Shown here in pieces: positions 7,827-15,451 of a stretch of 64,000 bases of DNA. Below the pieces are notes generated by a model that saw nothing but the letters and a program-made list of their open reading frames with translations, ran no database searches and was not told where the DNA came from. A program made the position numbers and the translations under genes. Every line of letters starts with the position of its first letter. The first letter of the stretch is position 1. The stretch covers positions 1 through 64,000 of the forward strand of contig CAKULY010000005.1 of NCBI GenBank assembly GCA_934667505.1, written 5' to 3'. Origin of the DNA: an uncultured Treponema sp. GTDB taxonomy: Bacteria; Spirochaetota; Spirochaetia; Treponematales; Treponemataceae.

Positions 7827-8807
7827 ATGAGCAAACAGACAAAAATCACTTACAGGATGATAGAAAGACTTTCAAAAATCCATGAAATGATAAAAACTGG
7901 AAATTTTCCTAATTCAAATGATTTTGCAAAAGAAACAGAATCCAGTGCAGCAACCATAAGCCGCGATATTGAATATATGCGAGACAGAATGAATGCACCT
8001 ATAAAATACGATTATAATCAGAAAGGCTTTTTCTATACAAAAAATTATGAACCGAATTTTCAAAATTATCTTTCAGAAAAAGATTTTAACACTCTGGTTG
8101 CCGCAAAAAATCTGCTTTCACATTATAAAAACACACCAATTTACAAAGAAGCCTGCAATCTTATAAACCTGATTTCGGAATCTTGTATAAATAAAAATAC
8201 TGCATTAATCGAACGAATTACAGTTGCGCCAACAGAAGAAGTTGCAATAAACCAAAATTTATGGAATGTCATTCAAGACGCATTGAACAAAAATCTTATT
8301 CTAAAATTTGATTACACAAATCGTTGGGGAAAACAAACCGAACAAAGAAAAGTCCATCCTTATCAGATTGTTTTAGACAATGGAATTTGTTATCTTTTTG
8401 GATTTGACGAATTGCGAAATGAAGAGCGGATTTTTTCACTTGCAAGAATGAAAAATATAACCCTAACTGAACAAAAATTTACCTTGCCAAAAGATTTTGA
8501 ATTCAACAACCGACTTGGAAATTCAAATTTCGGCGGATTTTTCAGCAGCAAAAAAGAACACTACAAAATTGAATTTTATGGAGAAGCCAGGACAATCATA
8601 AAAGAGCGAAAATGGGCAGAAAATCAAAGCTTCAAAGAAAGCAAATACAAAACTACAATTGAATTTGAAAGCACACAATCACTTAAAATAAAAAGCTGGG
8701 TTCTTTCAAACGGATGCAAGGCCCGCCCAATAAAACCAGATTGGCTTTTTGAAGAATGGAAACAAAATGTTCTGGAAATGAACAGAATGTTGAACTGGCC
8801 TCTTTAA
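7827..8807 (+). CDS. WYL-domain transcriptional regulator with N-terminal HTH
   Basis: 326 residues from the ATG at 7827, a leaderless start; the ATG at 7809 lies upstream of the -10 box and is unlikely. Residues about 1-60 are a winged-HTH/DeoR-like segment with SSAATISRDIEYMRDRM as recognition helix. The middle holds the WYL domain: LILKFDYTNRWG, then RKVHPYQIVLDNGICYLFGFDELRNEERIFSLARM, which matches the usual pattern of that sensor domain. A WCX-like C-terminal section closes the protein. WYL regulators often control DNA-damage or defence genes and bind nucleic-acid ligands. This one sits 120 bp beyond the XRE gene at the edge of the accessory block, so a defence connection is plausible but unproven. 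Confidence 0.88.
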   Translation: MSKQTKITYRMIERLSKIHEMIKTGNFPNSNDFAKETESSAATISRDIEYMRDRMNAPIKYDYNQKGFFYTKNYEPNFQNYLSEKDFNTLVAAKNLLSHYKNTPIYKEACNLINLISESCINKNTALIERITVAPTEEVAINQNLWNVIQDALNKNLILKFDYTNRWGKQTEQRKVHPYQIVLDNGICYLFGFDELRNEERIFSLARMKNITLTEQKFTLPKDFEFNNRLGNSNFGGFFSSKKEHYKIEFYGEARTIIKERKWAENQSFKESKYKTTIEFESTQSLKIKSWVLSNGCKARPIKPDWLFEEWKQNVLEMNRMLNWPL

Positions 8808-8810
8808 TTT

Positions 8811-9560
8811 TTACGCTTTCATCAACTCGCAAACTTCCTCATCCGTAAGTTCGCGGTATTCGCCGGCGGCAAGTTTTTCGTCCAGTTTAAGCGGTCCGAT
8901 TGAAATGCGTTTCAAATAGGCAACTTCGTTCTGTTCTGCCAAAAACATTCTTTTTACCTGATGAAATTTTCCTTCGTTTATGGTAAGAACACATTCGGTT
9001 TCGGACTTCCACTGGATTTCTGCGGGTTTTGCTAAAAATCCAAGTTCGTTTCCTTCTGGCGGAATTTCAATTCCATTTTTAAAATCCTGCGCGATTTTTT
9101 CCTGATTTTCATTGGCTTCGGGATTCTTTAGGCGCACAAAATACGATTTTGGAAAATGTGTTTTTGGACTTGTGATTCTGTGAGTCAGCGCGCCATCCGT
9201 TGTAAAAAGCAAAAGCCCTTCGGTGTCAATATCAAGCCTGCCAACAAGATGCAAATGCTCTTCAAAATATGGAGTTCTATAGCAATCATCAAGAAAATCA
9301 AATGCAGTTTGATGCAAGCCGTCTTTGTTCGCGCTAACAACCCCTGAGATTTTATTCATCATTAAATAAACATTCTTTCTTATTAAAAGTTCCTCGCCAT
9401 CAATGCTAATGGAATCTTTATCGGGATTAATTCCAAATCCAGCATCTGTTATTCGCTTTCCGTTCACAAGAACTTCACAATCTCTAAGAATTTTTCTAAC
9501 GCTTTTTCTAGTGCCAAAGCCTTCGTGGCACAATATTTTATCCAATCTTTGTACGCTCAT
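8811..9560 (-). CDS. rsuA: 16S rRNA pseudouridine synthase (RsuA family)
   Basis: 249 residues. An S4 RNA-binding domain occupies residues 2-60 (RLDKILCHEGFGTRKSVRK, then VLVNGKRI). The catalytic domain has GRLDIDTEGLLLFTTDG at about 107-123, with Asp110 as the expected catalytic residue, and a C-terminal INEGKFHQVKRMF motif typical of RsuA. The length fits RsuA, which makes pseudouridine 516 of 16S rRNA; RluE/RluF-type relatives cannot be fully excluded. A strong promoter, TTGATA-N17-TATAAT, ends 7 nt before the ATG, so the message should be leaderless. It is convergent with the WYL gene, only 3 bp away, and divergent from rarA. Confidence 0.85.
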   Translation of the reverse strand: MSVQRLDKILCHEGFGTRKSVRKILRDCEVLVNGKRITDAGFGINPDKDSISIDGEELLIRKNVYLMMNKISGVVSANKDGLHQTAFDFLDDCYRTPYFEEHLHLVGRLDIDTEGLLLFTTDGALTHRITSPKTHFPKSYFVRLKNPEANENQEKIAQDFKNGIEIPPEGNELGFLAKPAEIQWKSETECVLTINEGKFHQVKRMFLAEQNEVAYLKRISIGPLKLDEKLAAGEYRELTDEEVCELMKA

Positions 9561-9567
9561 TTATAAA

Positions 9568-9596
9568 ATTATACATTTTAAAGATTTGTATATCAA
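9568..9596 (-). promoter_or_regulatory. Leaderless promoter of rsuA
   Basis: On the minus strand TTGATA (9591-9596) and TATAAT (9568-9573) are 17 bp apart, and the -10 ends 7 nt before the ATG at 9560. No Shine-Dalgarno lies in between. Confidence 0.7.
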
Positions 9597-9613
9597 CCTA
9601 AACAAAAAACTGT

Positions 9614-9619
9614 TATAAT
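9614..9619 (+). promoter_or_regulatory. -10 box of rarA (leaderless)
   Basis: TATAAT ends 6 nt before the ATG at 9626. The spacer to the divergent rsuA start is only 65 bp, so the two promoters interleave. Confidence 0.55.
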
Positions 9620-9625
9620 CTTTGT

Positions 9626-12169
9626 ATGAATACAGAAGACTTATTCTCAAACTCAAACAAAATTCGAGAACCTCTCGCCGCTAGAATGAGGCCTAGAAAT
9701 CTTGACGAATACATTGGGCAAGACCACATTGTGGGCAAAGGCCGCCTTCTTCGCCGCGCAATTGCAGCGGATCAGCTTACTTCTGTAATTTTTTACGGAC
9801 CGCCAGGAAGCGGAAAAACAACTCTTGCAAGGGTAATCGCAAACCATACAAAATCAAACTTTATTACATTAAACGCCGTTCTTACAGGAGTTGCAGACAT
9901 AAGAACCGCCATAAAACAGGCGGAAGATTATTTCAATCTTTACAGCCGCAGAACAATTCTTTTTGTAGATGAAGTTCACCGCTGGAACAAAAGCCAGCAA
10001 GACGCCCTTCTTCCCTGGGTTGAAAACGGAACTATAATTCTTATCGGGGCGACCACTGAAAATCCTTTTTTTGAAGTAAACAAGGCTCTTGTTAGCCGCT
10101 CAAGAGTATTTCAACTAAAACCGCTTACTAAAGAAGATTTGTTAAAAGCCGCAAATCAGGCTCTTTTAGACAAAGAGCGCGGCTACGGCAGATGGAAAAT
10201 AACTTTTGAGGACGGAGCCCTTGAACATTTGATAGAAACCGCAAATGGAGACGCCCGTTCTTTGCTAAACGCTTTAGAGCTTGCTGTAGAAACAACTCCA
10301 GAAAGGTGGGAACCGTATTCAACCCCGCCAGTTCCAGAAGCAGGAAGCACAATTTATATTTCAAAAGAAGCTGCCGAAGAATCGATTCAAAAAAAAGTTG
10401 TTCTTTACGACCGCGACGGCGACTACCATTACGACATTATAAGCGCATTTATAAAATCTTTAAGGGGACGAGATCCAGACGCAGCGTGTTATTGGCTTGC
10501 AAGAATGGTTATTGCCGGCGAGGACCCTCATTTTATTTTCAGAAGAATGCTTATTTCCGCCTGCGAAGATACAGGTCTTGCCGACCCGCAAGCTGTTTCT
10601 GTAGTTGAAAGCTGCGCTCAGGCTTTTGACCGCGTCGGTATGCCCGAAGGAAGATATTTTCTTGCCCATGCAGCGCTTTATCTTTCAACTGCGCCAAAAT
10701 CAAACAGCAGCATGGCCTTTTTCGATGCGCTTTCTTCTGTTGAAAAAGAAGATGCGGAAGTTCCAAATCACTTAAAAGACTCAAGCCGCGACGCAGAAGG
10801 CTTTGGACACGGAGCTGGCTACCTTTATCCGCACGCATACCGCGACCACTGGGTTGCCCAGCAGTATCTTCCGGACGCGCTTATGGGCAGAGTCTTTTAC
10901 ACTCCAACCACGCAAGGCTACGAAGCCACAATCAGAAACGATGTTTTGAGCCGCCGGGAACTGCAAATTGCTGCCATTCTTGAAAAGCAGCCAAATCAAA
11001 GCAAAGACCAAGGCAGCGAATTTGAAAATCCAATCAGCCAGTGGTGGATTGACGAGCATTTTAAAAGTTCTTCAAAATCTCCTGAAGAAAACCTGACCTT
11101 TAGCCCAGTAGATAATGCCCGCGAAAACGCTTTAGACAAGGCGGACAAGCAATGGCGCGCCCGCATAGATTCAAACAGGGCAGAAATTCTTTTGGGAATC
11201 AGAAACACGATGATTGAGAGCGCAAATTTATTGCGCCACCACAGAAGCCTTGTATGGAATGCGGACGACGGGCTTCTAATTTGGGAAGTTTCCCGCAGAA
11301 CACCGGAAGGAATTACCTGCGGAGTTTGCCGCTCGCAAAAAGGAATGGAAATAATCGAGCAGTATTCACGCACGCTAGACAATCTTGACCGCCCAATCTT
11401 GCAATTTAGACCTGAAGGTTCCAGCCCGGACTTTATGAGCGAAAACGATTTTAAAAATCTCTTGCTAAACTTTCAGTACAAAGGCACTGTTTTTGACAGA
11501 ATTTTCTTCAGAGACCCTTTTAATTCTGTAACTGGAATCACAACCCTTGCAGAAAGCCTTAAAAAAATTGAATTTCCAGATTCTAAAAACGGCAAAGTTT
11601 TTACAGACCAAAAAAAAGCAGAAGAATCAATCCAGTCTGAAATGGAAGACCTTTCTGCCATTAGCGACCCAAGCAATTCAGATGAAGAAGATTTTGAAGA
11701 AGACTTAGAAAATCCGCTTGCAGAAGGATGGAAAGTGATTATTTCGCAAAAAATTCCTTGCAACGGACAGCACATTTCAAATCTTATAAAAGAGCAAATC
11801 CTAACTTCGAATATAGAACCTTCTTATAGCGAAATTCTGCAAAAAATGGAAAAGGCAGAGAATCACTTTTTTTCAAACAAGGAAAATCCGCTTTTCAACT
11901 GGGATGCCGACACTATAGTTGAAAAATTCACAAAAGCAGGATTTAAAGTAAACTTCGAAATACACAAAACAAATGAAAAACGCAGAATAATGCCTGAAGA
12001 AATAAAAAAATGGTTCGACAAAGATTGCTCTGCATACGGAAAACAAATTGCACTTGCGCTAGGAATTCCAGATTTGCAAAAAATAATTTATCTTTTGGAA
12101 AACGCAACTAAAACTACAATTTTTAACTGGAAAACCGAGACAGCATTCTTTGTAATAGAACGAAGTTAA
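9626..12169 (+). CDS. rarA: RarA/MgsA AAA+ ATPase fused to a degenerate methyltransferase-like C-terminus
   Basis: 847 residues, about twice the usual RarA length of 430-450. Residues 1-430 are Rar[20 protein letters not shown], Walker [10 protein letters not shown] at 58-66, Walker [10 protein letters not shown] at 111-119, sensor [11 protein letters not shown], and the clamp-loader-like tail ending with [18 protein letters not shown]. RarA acts at stalled replication forks. The extra 400 residues include [24 protein letters not shown], laid out like motif I of an SAM-dependent methyltransferase but without the glycine-rich loop. It closes with TAFFVIERS, like the last strand of that fold. 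An acidic linker lies near residues 690-700. I infer a catalytically dead Rossmann domain used for binding. RarA identity is firm; the C-terminal call is tentative. Confidence 0.85.
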   Translation: MNTEDLFSNSNKIREPLAARMRPRNLDEYIGQDHIVGKGRLLRRAIAADQLTSVIFYGPPGSGKTTLARVIANHTKSNFITLNAVLTGVADIRTAIKQAEDYFNLYSRRTILFVDEVHRWNKSQQDALLPWVENGTIILIGATTENPFFEVNKALVSRSRVFQLKPLTKEDLLKAANQALLDKERGYGRWKITFEDGALEHLIETANGDARSLLNALELAVETTPERWEPYSTPPVPEAGSTIYISKEAAEESIQKKVVLYDRDGDYHYDIISAFIKSLRGRDPDAACYWLARMVIAGEDPHFIFRRMLISACEDTGLADPQAVSVVESCAQAFDRVGMPEGRYFLAHAALYLSTAPKSNSSMAFFDALSSVEKEDAEVPNHLKDSSRDAEGFGHGAGYLYPHAYRDHWVAQQYLPDALMGRVFYTPTTQGYEATIRNDVLSRRELQIAAILEKQPNQSKDQGSEFENPISQWWIDEHFKSSSKSPEENLTFSPVDNARENALDKADKQWRARIDSNRAEILLGIRNTMIESANLLRHHRSLVWNADDGLLIWEVSRRTPEGITCGVCRSQKGMEIIEQYSRTLDNLDRPILQFRPEGSSPDFMSENDFKNLLLNFQYKGTVFDRIFFRDPFNSVTGITTLAESLKKIEFPDSKNGKVFTDQKKAEESIQSEMEDLSAISDPSNSDEEDFEEDLENPLAEGWKVIISQKIPCNGQHISNLIKEQILTSNIEPSYSEILQKMEKAENHFFSNKENPLFNWDADTIVEKFTKAGFKVNFEIHKTNEKRRIMPEEIKKWFDKDCSAYGKQIALALGIPDLQKIIYLLENATKTTIFNWKTETAFFVIERS

Positions 12170-12355
12170 AAACTTGCATAGGCAAATTGCATGAAAGCCA
12201 CAGAGTTCAACTTTAAAACTAAAAAATAATGAACTCAAAATGACAAAGTAATTGCGAACCATAAAAAATTATAATAAAATAGTAAGTCTAAGTCGATTTT
12301 TATAAAATCACAAAAGGCATAGTTCCAAACACAAATTTATAAGGAGAATTCTAAA

Positions 12356-12985
12356 ATGAATTTCATATTTTTAGGACCACCAGGAGCAGGAAAAGGCTCT
12401 CTTGCAGTAAAAGTTGCAGAAGATTACAAAATACCACATATTTCAACAGGAGACATTTTTAGAGCAAATATCAAAAACAAAACTCCGCTTGGAATCAAGG
12501 TAAAAGAAATAATAGATTCTGGCTCTCTTGTAAGCGACGACCTTACTTGCGAACTTGTAAAAGACAGGCTTTCGCAGGAAGACTGCAAGAACGGATTTAT
12601 TCTCGATGGATTTCCAAGAACAATTCCTCAGGCTCAAATGTTTACAGAAATCTGCCCTGAAGTTTCTGTAGTAAACTTTCAAATTTCAGACGAAGCCGTA
12701 ATCAGAAGGCTTAGCACAAGACGTGTCTGCAAAGCTTGCGGAGCAAACTACAATACGCTTACCCTTCCTCCAAAAAAAGAAGGCGTTTGCGACAAGTGCG
12801 AAGGAGAAATAATCCAGCGCGACGATGACAAGCAGGAATCAATCCTTCACAGAATGGATGTTTACCGCGAACAGACAGAACCTCTTATTGAATTCTATTC
12901 AAAAAAAGGAAATATCACAAATTTCGATGCATCCATAGAAACTGCTGAATTGCTAAAAGAATTCAAAAACGCATTTCCTCTTTAA
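12356..12985 (+). CDS. adk: Adenylate kinase with zinc-binding lid
   Basis: 209 residues. The P-loop is GPPGAGKG at residues 7-14, followed by ISTGDIFR (AMP site) and GFILDGFPRTIPQAQ, all diagnostic of adenylate kinase, which interconverts ATP plus AMP with two ADP. The lid carries CKACG and CDKC, a four-Cys zinc site as in Gram-positive and spirochaete enzymes. A clear AAGGAG site precedes the ATG. The 186-bp spacer upstream contains a TATAAT at 12270-12275 that could start a leader of about 75 nt, and a loose GAGTTCA...TGAACTC inverted repeat near 12207-12237. It is convergent with ilvB across a dispersed repeat. Confidence 0.95.
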   Translation: MNFIFLGPPGAGKGSLAVKVAEDYKIPHISTGDIFRANIKNKTPLGIKVKEIIDSGSLVSDDLTCELVKDRLSQEDCKNGFILDGFPRTIPQAQMFTEICPEVSVVNFQISDEAVIRRLSTRRVCKACGANYNTLTLPPKKEGVCDKCEGEIIQRDDDKQESILHRMDVYREQTEPLIEFYSKKGNITNFDASIETAELLKEFKNAFPL

Positions 12986-13163
12986 CCCCAAAAGGTCAAA
13001 AGCCGAGCTTTTTAGAAAAATAAACAAAAGCGTAAGCGAATTTACAATTTGTGAAGATTTTGTACGATAAGAATAATTAAGGTTGCATAGCACCCCAAAC
13101 CAATTCAAACGAAGCTTGAGCACAACCGTCTGAACAAATTGGAAATTCGCTGAAAGCGTTTTT
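12986..13163 (+). repeat. Dispersed structured repeat, copy A
   Basis: It fills the space between the convergent adk and ilvB genes. It shares with copies B, C and D the blocks AAAAGCGTAAGCGAATTTAC, a GAAGATTTTGT(A/G)CGATAAGAA block, GGTTGCATAGCA, CCAATTCAAACGAAG and a closing CAAATTGGAAATTCGCTGAA. The left end (AAGCCGAGCTTTTTAG) resembles the short copy F. The right outer arm appears replaced by the end of ilvB. Confidence 0.75.
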
Positions 13164-14930
13164 TTAATTTCGGATTGAATCGATATTAGCTTTTCCGCCG
13201 GGAACAAAAGGAAGTACGTTTTCCTCAGGATCAACACGAACGCGAACAAAGCAAGGCTTTTTTACTCTGTCTGGAGCAAAAGCTTTTTTGTGCCAATCTT
13301 TATCAGAATCCGCATCAAAACTTTCCAACCCAAAGCCGCTTGCAATCTTTAATAAGTCCGGACTTTGAATAAACTGGCTTGCAGAATAGTTTTTTTCAAA
13401 AAGAAATTTCTGCTGCTGGTAAACCATGCCAAGTGTTCCATTTTCAAAGACAATAACCGTTACTGGCAAGTTATTTTCCGCAAGAGTTGCAAGTTCCTGA
13501 ATATTCATCATGATAGAACCGTCGCCGCTAAAACAAACGATTCTTTTTTGAGGATTTGCAAAAGCAGCACCTATCGCCGCAGGCAGCCCGAATCCCATTG
13601 TTCCCAAAGAACCGCTAGTCAAAAACATTCTTGGTCTTTCCACAGGATAGTACTGAGCTGCCCACATCTGATGCTGGCCAACATCGGTAGTTACGATTAA
13701 GTCGTCCGCTTTTAATCCGGCTTGCTCTGCAAGTTTTGGAATACTACTGATTAAAACTCTTGGATTGACGCTATTTTTAAAGTTAGAATTTTTTTCTGTT
13801 TCCAAAGGGGAGCCTTCTGTAAGCGAAGCATTTTTTCTGTTCAATTCTATTACAAAATCTGCCCAGTCTTCCCGTTTTTTATTTTTTTCTTCTGAAAAAG
13901 ACGAATCCTTTTGCAGATTTTTTAAAATTTTATTTATTGAAGGAAAAGCATCTTCAACTTTTGCAACAAAACTTAAATCGGCATTAAGAATCTTATTTAT
14001 TTCTGCACCATCGATATCAATATGAATAATTTTCGCATTTGGACAAAACTTGCTTACAACGCCAGTAGCTCTGTCATCAAAACGAACTCCAGCGGCAAGA
14101 ACCAGCTCGCTTTCGTGCATAGCGACATTTGCAGCGTAAGAGCCGTGCATTCCTATCATTCCTGCAAAATCTTTATCTGATTTTGGAATGCAGCCGAGTC
14201 CCATAAGAGAACTTACAACAGGCAGCCTGTACAGTTTTTTAAAAGTGCGAACAACTTCTGAAGCCTCAAAGGAATTGCAGCCTCCGCCAAGGTACAAAAC
14301 AGGTTTTTCACAATTCATTAATTCTTTTACCACAGGCGTAAAATCGCAGGCGGCAGTTTTCTTTGCAGAACTAGCATTAGCAAGCGACTTGTTTTCTGCA
14401 GAAACTTCTGGCCATTTATCAAACTCGCAGGTCTTTAACTGCACATCTCGAGGAACATCGATAAGAACAGGACCAGGTCTGCCTGAAACAGCAATTTTAA
14501 ATGCCAATGGAATTGCTTTTAGCAGCTCTTCAGGTGTTTTTACCATGATGCTGTGCTTTGTTATAGGAAAAGAAAGGCCAAATGTATCAGCCTCCTGAAA
14601 AGCGTCCGTACCAATAAGAGAGGTATTTACCTGCCCCGTAATTGCAATTATGGGAATAGAATCACAACGAGCATCCGCAATAGAGGTTAGCAAGTTCATT
14701 GCGCCAGGTCCGCTTGTAGCAAGGCAAACTGCAGGAAGTCCGGTAGTTCTAGCAATTCCTTGAGCAATAAAACCTGCGGCTTGCTCTTGCCTAACCAAAA
14801 CATGGCGGATATTGGATTTTTCAATTTCATCATAAAGGGGCAAAATTGAACCGCCAGGAATTCCTGAAACCATTTTTATTCCATGCATTTCAAGCAATTT
14901 TACAATAATCTGTGAACCTGTTTTTTTCAT
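13164..14930 (-). CDS. ilvB: Acetolactate synthase large subunit
   Basis: 588 residues from the ATG at 14930, which has a GAGG site upstream; the longer frame to 14975 runs into the terminator hairpin. The ThDP enzyme signatures are clear: the catalytic Glu in VLVRQEQAAGFIAQGIAR, the GPGAMNLLT loop, the central FAD/nucleotide-type domain with VLAAGVRFDDRATG, and the ThDP-binding GDGSIMMNIQELATL...ENGTLGMVYQQQ in the last third. It condenses two pyruvates (or pyruvate with 2-oxobutyrate) in branched-chain amino acid synthesis. No ilvN small subunit or other ilv gene adjoins it. Expression appears controlled by the leader peptide and terminator just upstream. Confidence 0.93.
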   Translation of the reverse strand: MKKTGSQIIVKLLEMHGIKMVSGIPGGSILPLYDEIEKSNIRHVLVRQEQAAGFIAQGIARTTGLPAVCLATSGPGAMNLLTSIADARCDSIPIIAITGQVNTSLIGTDAFQEADTFGLSFPITKHSIMVKTPEELLKAIPLAFKIAVSGRPGPVLIDVPRDVQLKTCEFDKWPEVSAENKSLANASSAKKTAACDFTPVVKELMNCEKPVLYLGGGCNSFEASEVVRTFKKLYRLPVVSSLMGLGCIPKSDKDFAGMIGMHGSYAANVAMHESELVLAAGVRFDDRATGVVSKFCPNAKIIHIDIDGAEINKILNADLSFVAKVEDAFPSINKILKNLQKDSSFSEEKNKKREDWADFVIELNRKNASLTEGSPLETEKNSNFKNSVNPRVLISSIPKLAEQAGLKADDLIVTTDVGQHQMWAAQYYPVERPRMFLTSGSLGTMGFGLPAAIGAAFANPQKRIVCFSGDGSIMMNIQELATLAENNLPVTVIVFENGTLGMVYQQQKFLFEKNYSASQFIQSPDLLKIASGFGLESFDADSDKDWHKKAFAPDRVKKPCFVRVRVDPEENVLPFVPGGKANIDSIRN

Positions 14931-14956
14931 AAAAACCTCGCAAAAGTTATATAGGG

Positions 14957-14988
14957 CAAAAAAAAAGCCTTCCATTTCGGAAAGCTTT
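14957..14988 (-). terminator. Attenuator terminator in the ilvB leader
   Basis: Read on the minus strand, AAAGCTTTCC and GGAAGGCTTT form a 10-bp stem (one G-U pair) with a 5-base loop, followed at once by a run of T. It lies between the leader peptide and the ilvB ATG, so read-through is required to express ilvB. Confidence 0.8.
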
Positions 14989-15019
14989 GCATAAAAAAAT
15001 ATTTAAATACAAATACGAA

Positions 15020-15088
15020 CTATCCGAACAAATGCAAAGGCATTAAGACGAGGACGGCTAGAACTGTATTAAGAATATTCATTTTCAT
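15020..15088 (-). CDS. Putative ilvB leader peptide rich in Leu, Val and Ile
   Basis: A 22-codon frame on the minus strand, starting ATG AAA ATG and ending TAG at 15020. Ten of 22 residues are branched-chain (six Leu, three Val, one Ile), including the run VLAVLVL and then LHL near the end. It is followed 32 nt later by the intrinsic terminator and then ilvB. This is the classical layout of transcription attenuation by amino-acid supply: ribosome stalling at the Leu/Val codons would favour an antiterminator. No Shine-Dalgarno precedes it, but a TAAAAT -10 box ends 8 nt upstream, so the message is probably nearly leaderless. An antiterminator pairing was not worked out. Confidence 0.65.
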   Translation of the reverse strand: MKMNILNTVLAVLVLMPLHLFG

Positions 15089-15096
15089 TAGAGATA

Positions 15097-15124
15097 ATTT
15101 TACATATTTCAAAAGTTTTGTCTA
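15097..15124 (-). promoter_or_regulatory. Promoter of the ilvB leader transcript
   Basis: On the minus strand TAGACA (15119-15124) and TAAAAT (15097-15102) are 16 bp apart, and the -10 ends 8 nt before the leader-peptide ATG. It overlaps the stop of the HMA2 gene. Confidence 0.4.
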
Positions 15125-15439
15125 TTGGCTATAAAGAATTTCTTTTAGTTTTTGTTTTATAACTTCTATGCCATCTAAGACTTCCTGCTTTTTTTTAGGC
15201 GTATAAAAGCGAACTTTTGGTTCTATCTTAAGCAAATACGGAACTATTTTTTTCAGTTTTTCAAGCTCCACTGCTTCTGGCGGATATATTGCAAGAATGC
15301 TAGACGTTTTTTCTGTAAAAGAAATTTGCACATCGGGACAAATTTCTTTTACAGCAGATTCGACTGCAAGCCTAATTTCTTCAACTCTAAAAATCGCATC
15401 ACGAACGCGAAGCCTTCCAGGAATATAAGAAACATACAT
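15122..15439 (-). CDS. Small HMA2-type metal-associated domain protein
   Basis: 105 residues. The opening VSYIPGRLRVRDAIF matches the start of the HMA_2 domain, and a similar PGRIRVSYNK segment opens the P-type ATPase encoded just upstream. The fold expected is the ferredoxin-like beta-alpha-beta of metal-binding domains, but the CxxC metal motif of classical HMA domains is absent. The C-terminal 30 residues are basic and helical. It follows the ATPase gene by 12 nt and is the last gene of a three-gene metal cluster. A regulatory or chaperone-like role for the ATPase is inferred from context only. Confidence 0.65.
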   Translation of the reverse strand: MYVSYIPGRLRVRDAIFRVEEIRLAVESAVKEICPDVQISFTEKTSSILAIYPPEAVELEKLKKIVPYLLKIEPKVRFYTPKKKQEVLDGIEVIKQKLKEILYSQ

Positions 15440-15451
15440 AAATCCACCAAA

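Noticed and set aside
10996..11382. A 128-codon minus-strand frame inside rarA
   Set aside because: Shadow of the rarA extension; no start signal and no family resemblance.
13164..14930. Considered whether the ThDP enzyme could be another family such as pyruvate oxidase
   Set aside because: The leader peptide rich in branched-chain residues and the motif set favour acetolactate synthase, although the missing small subunit was noted.
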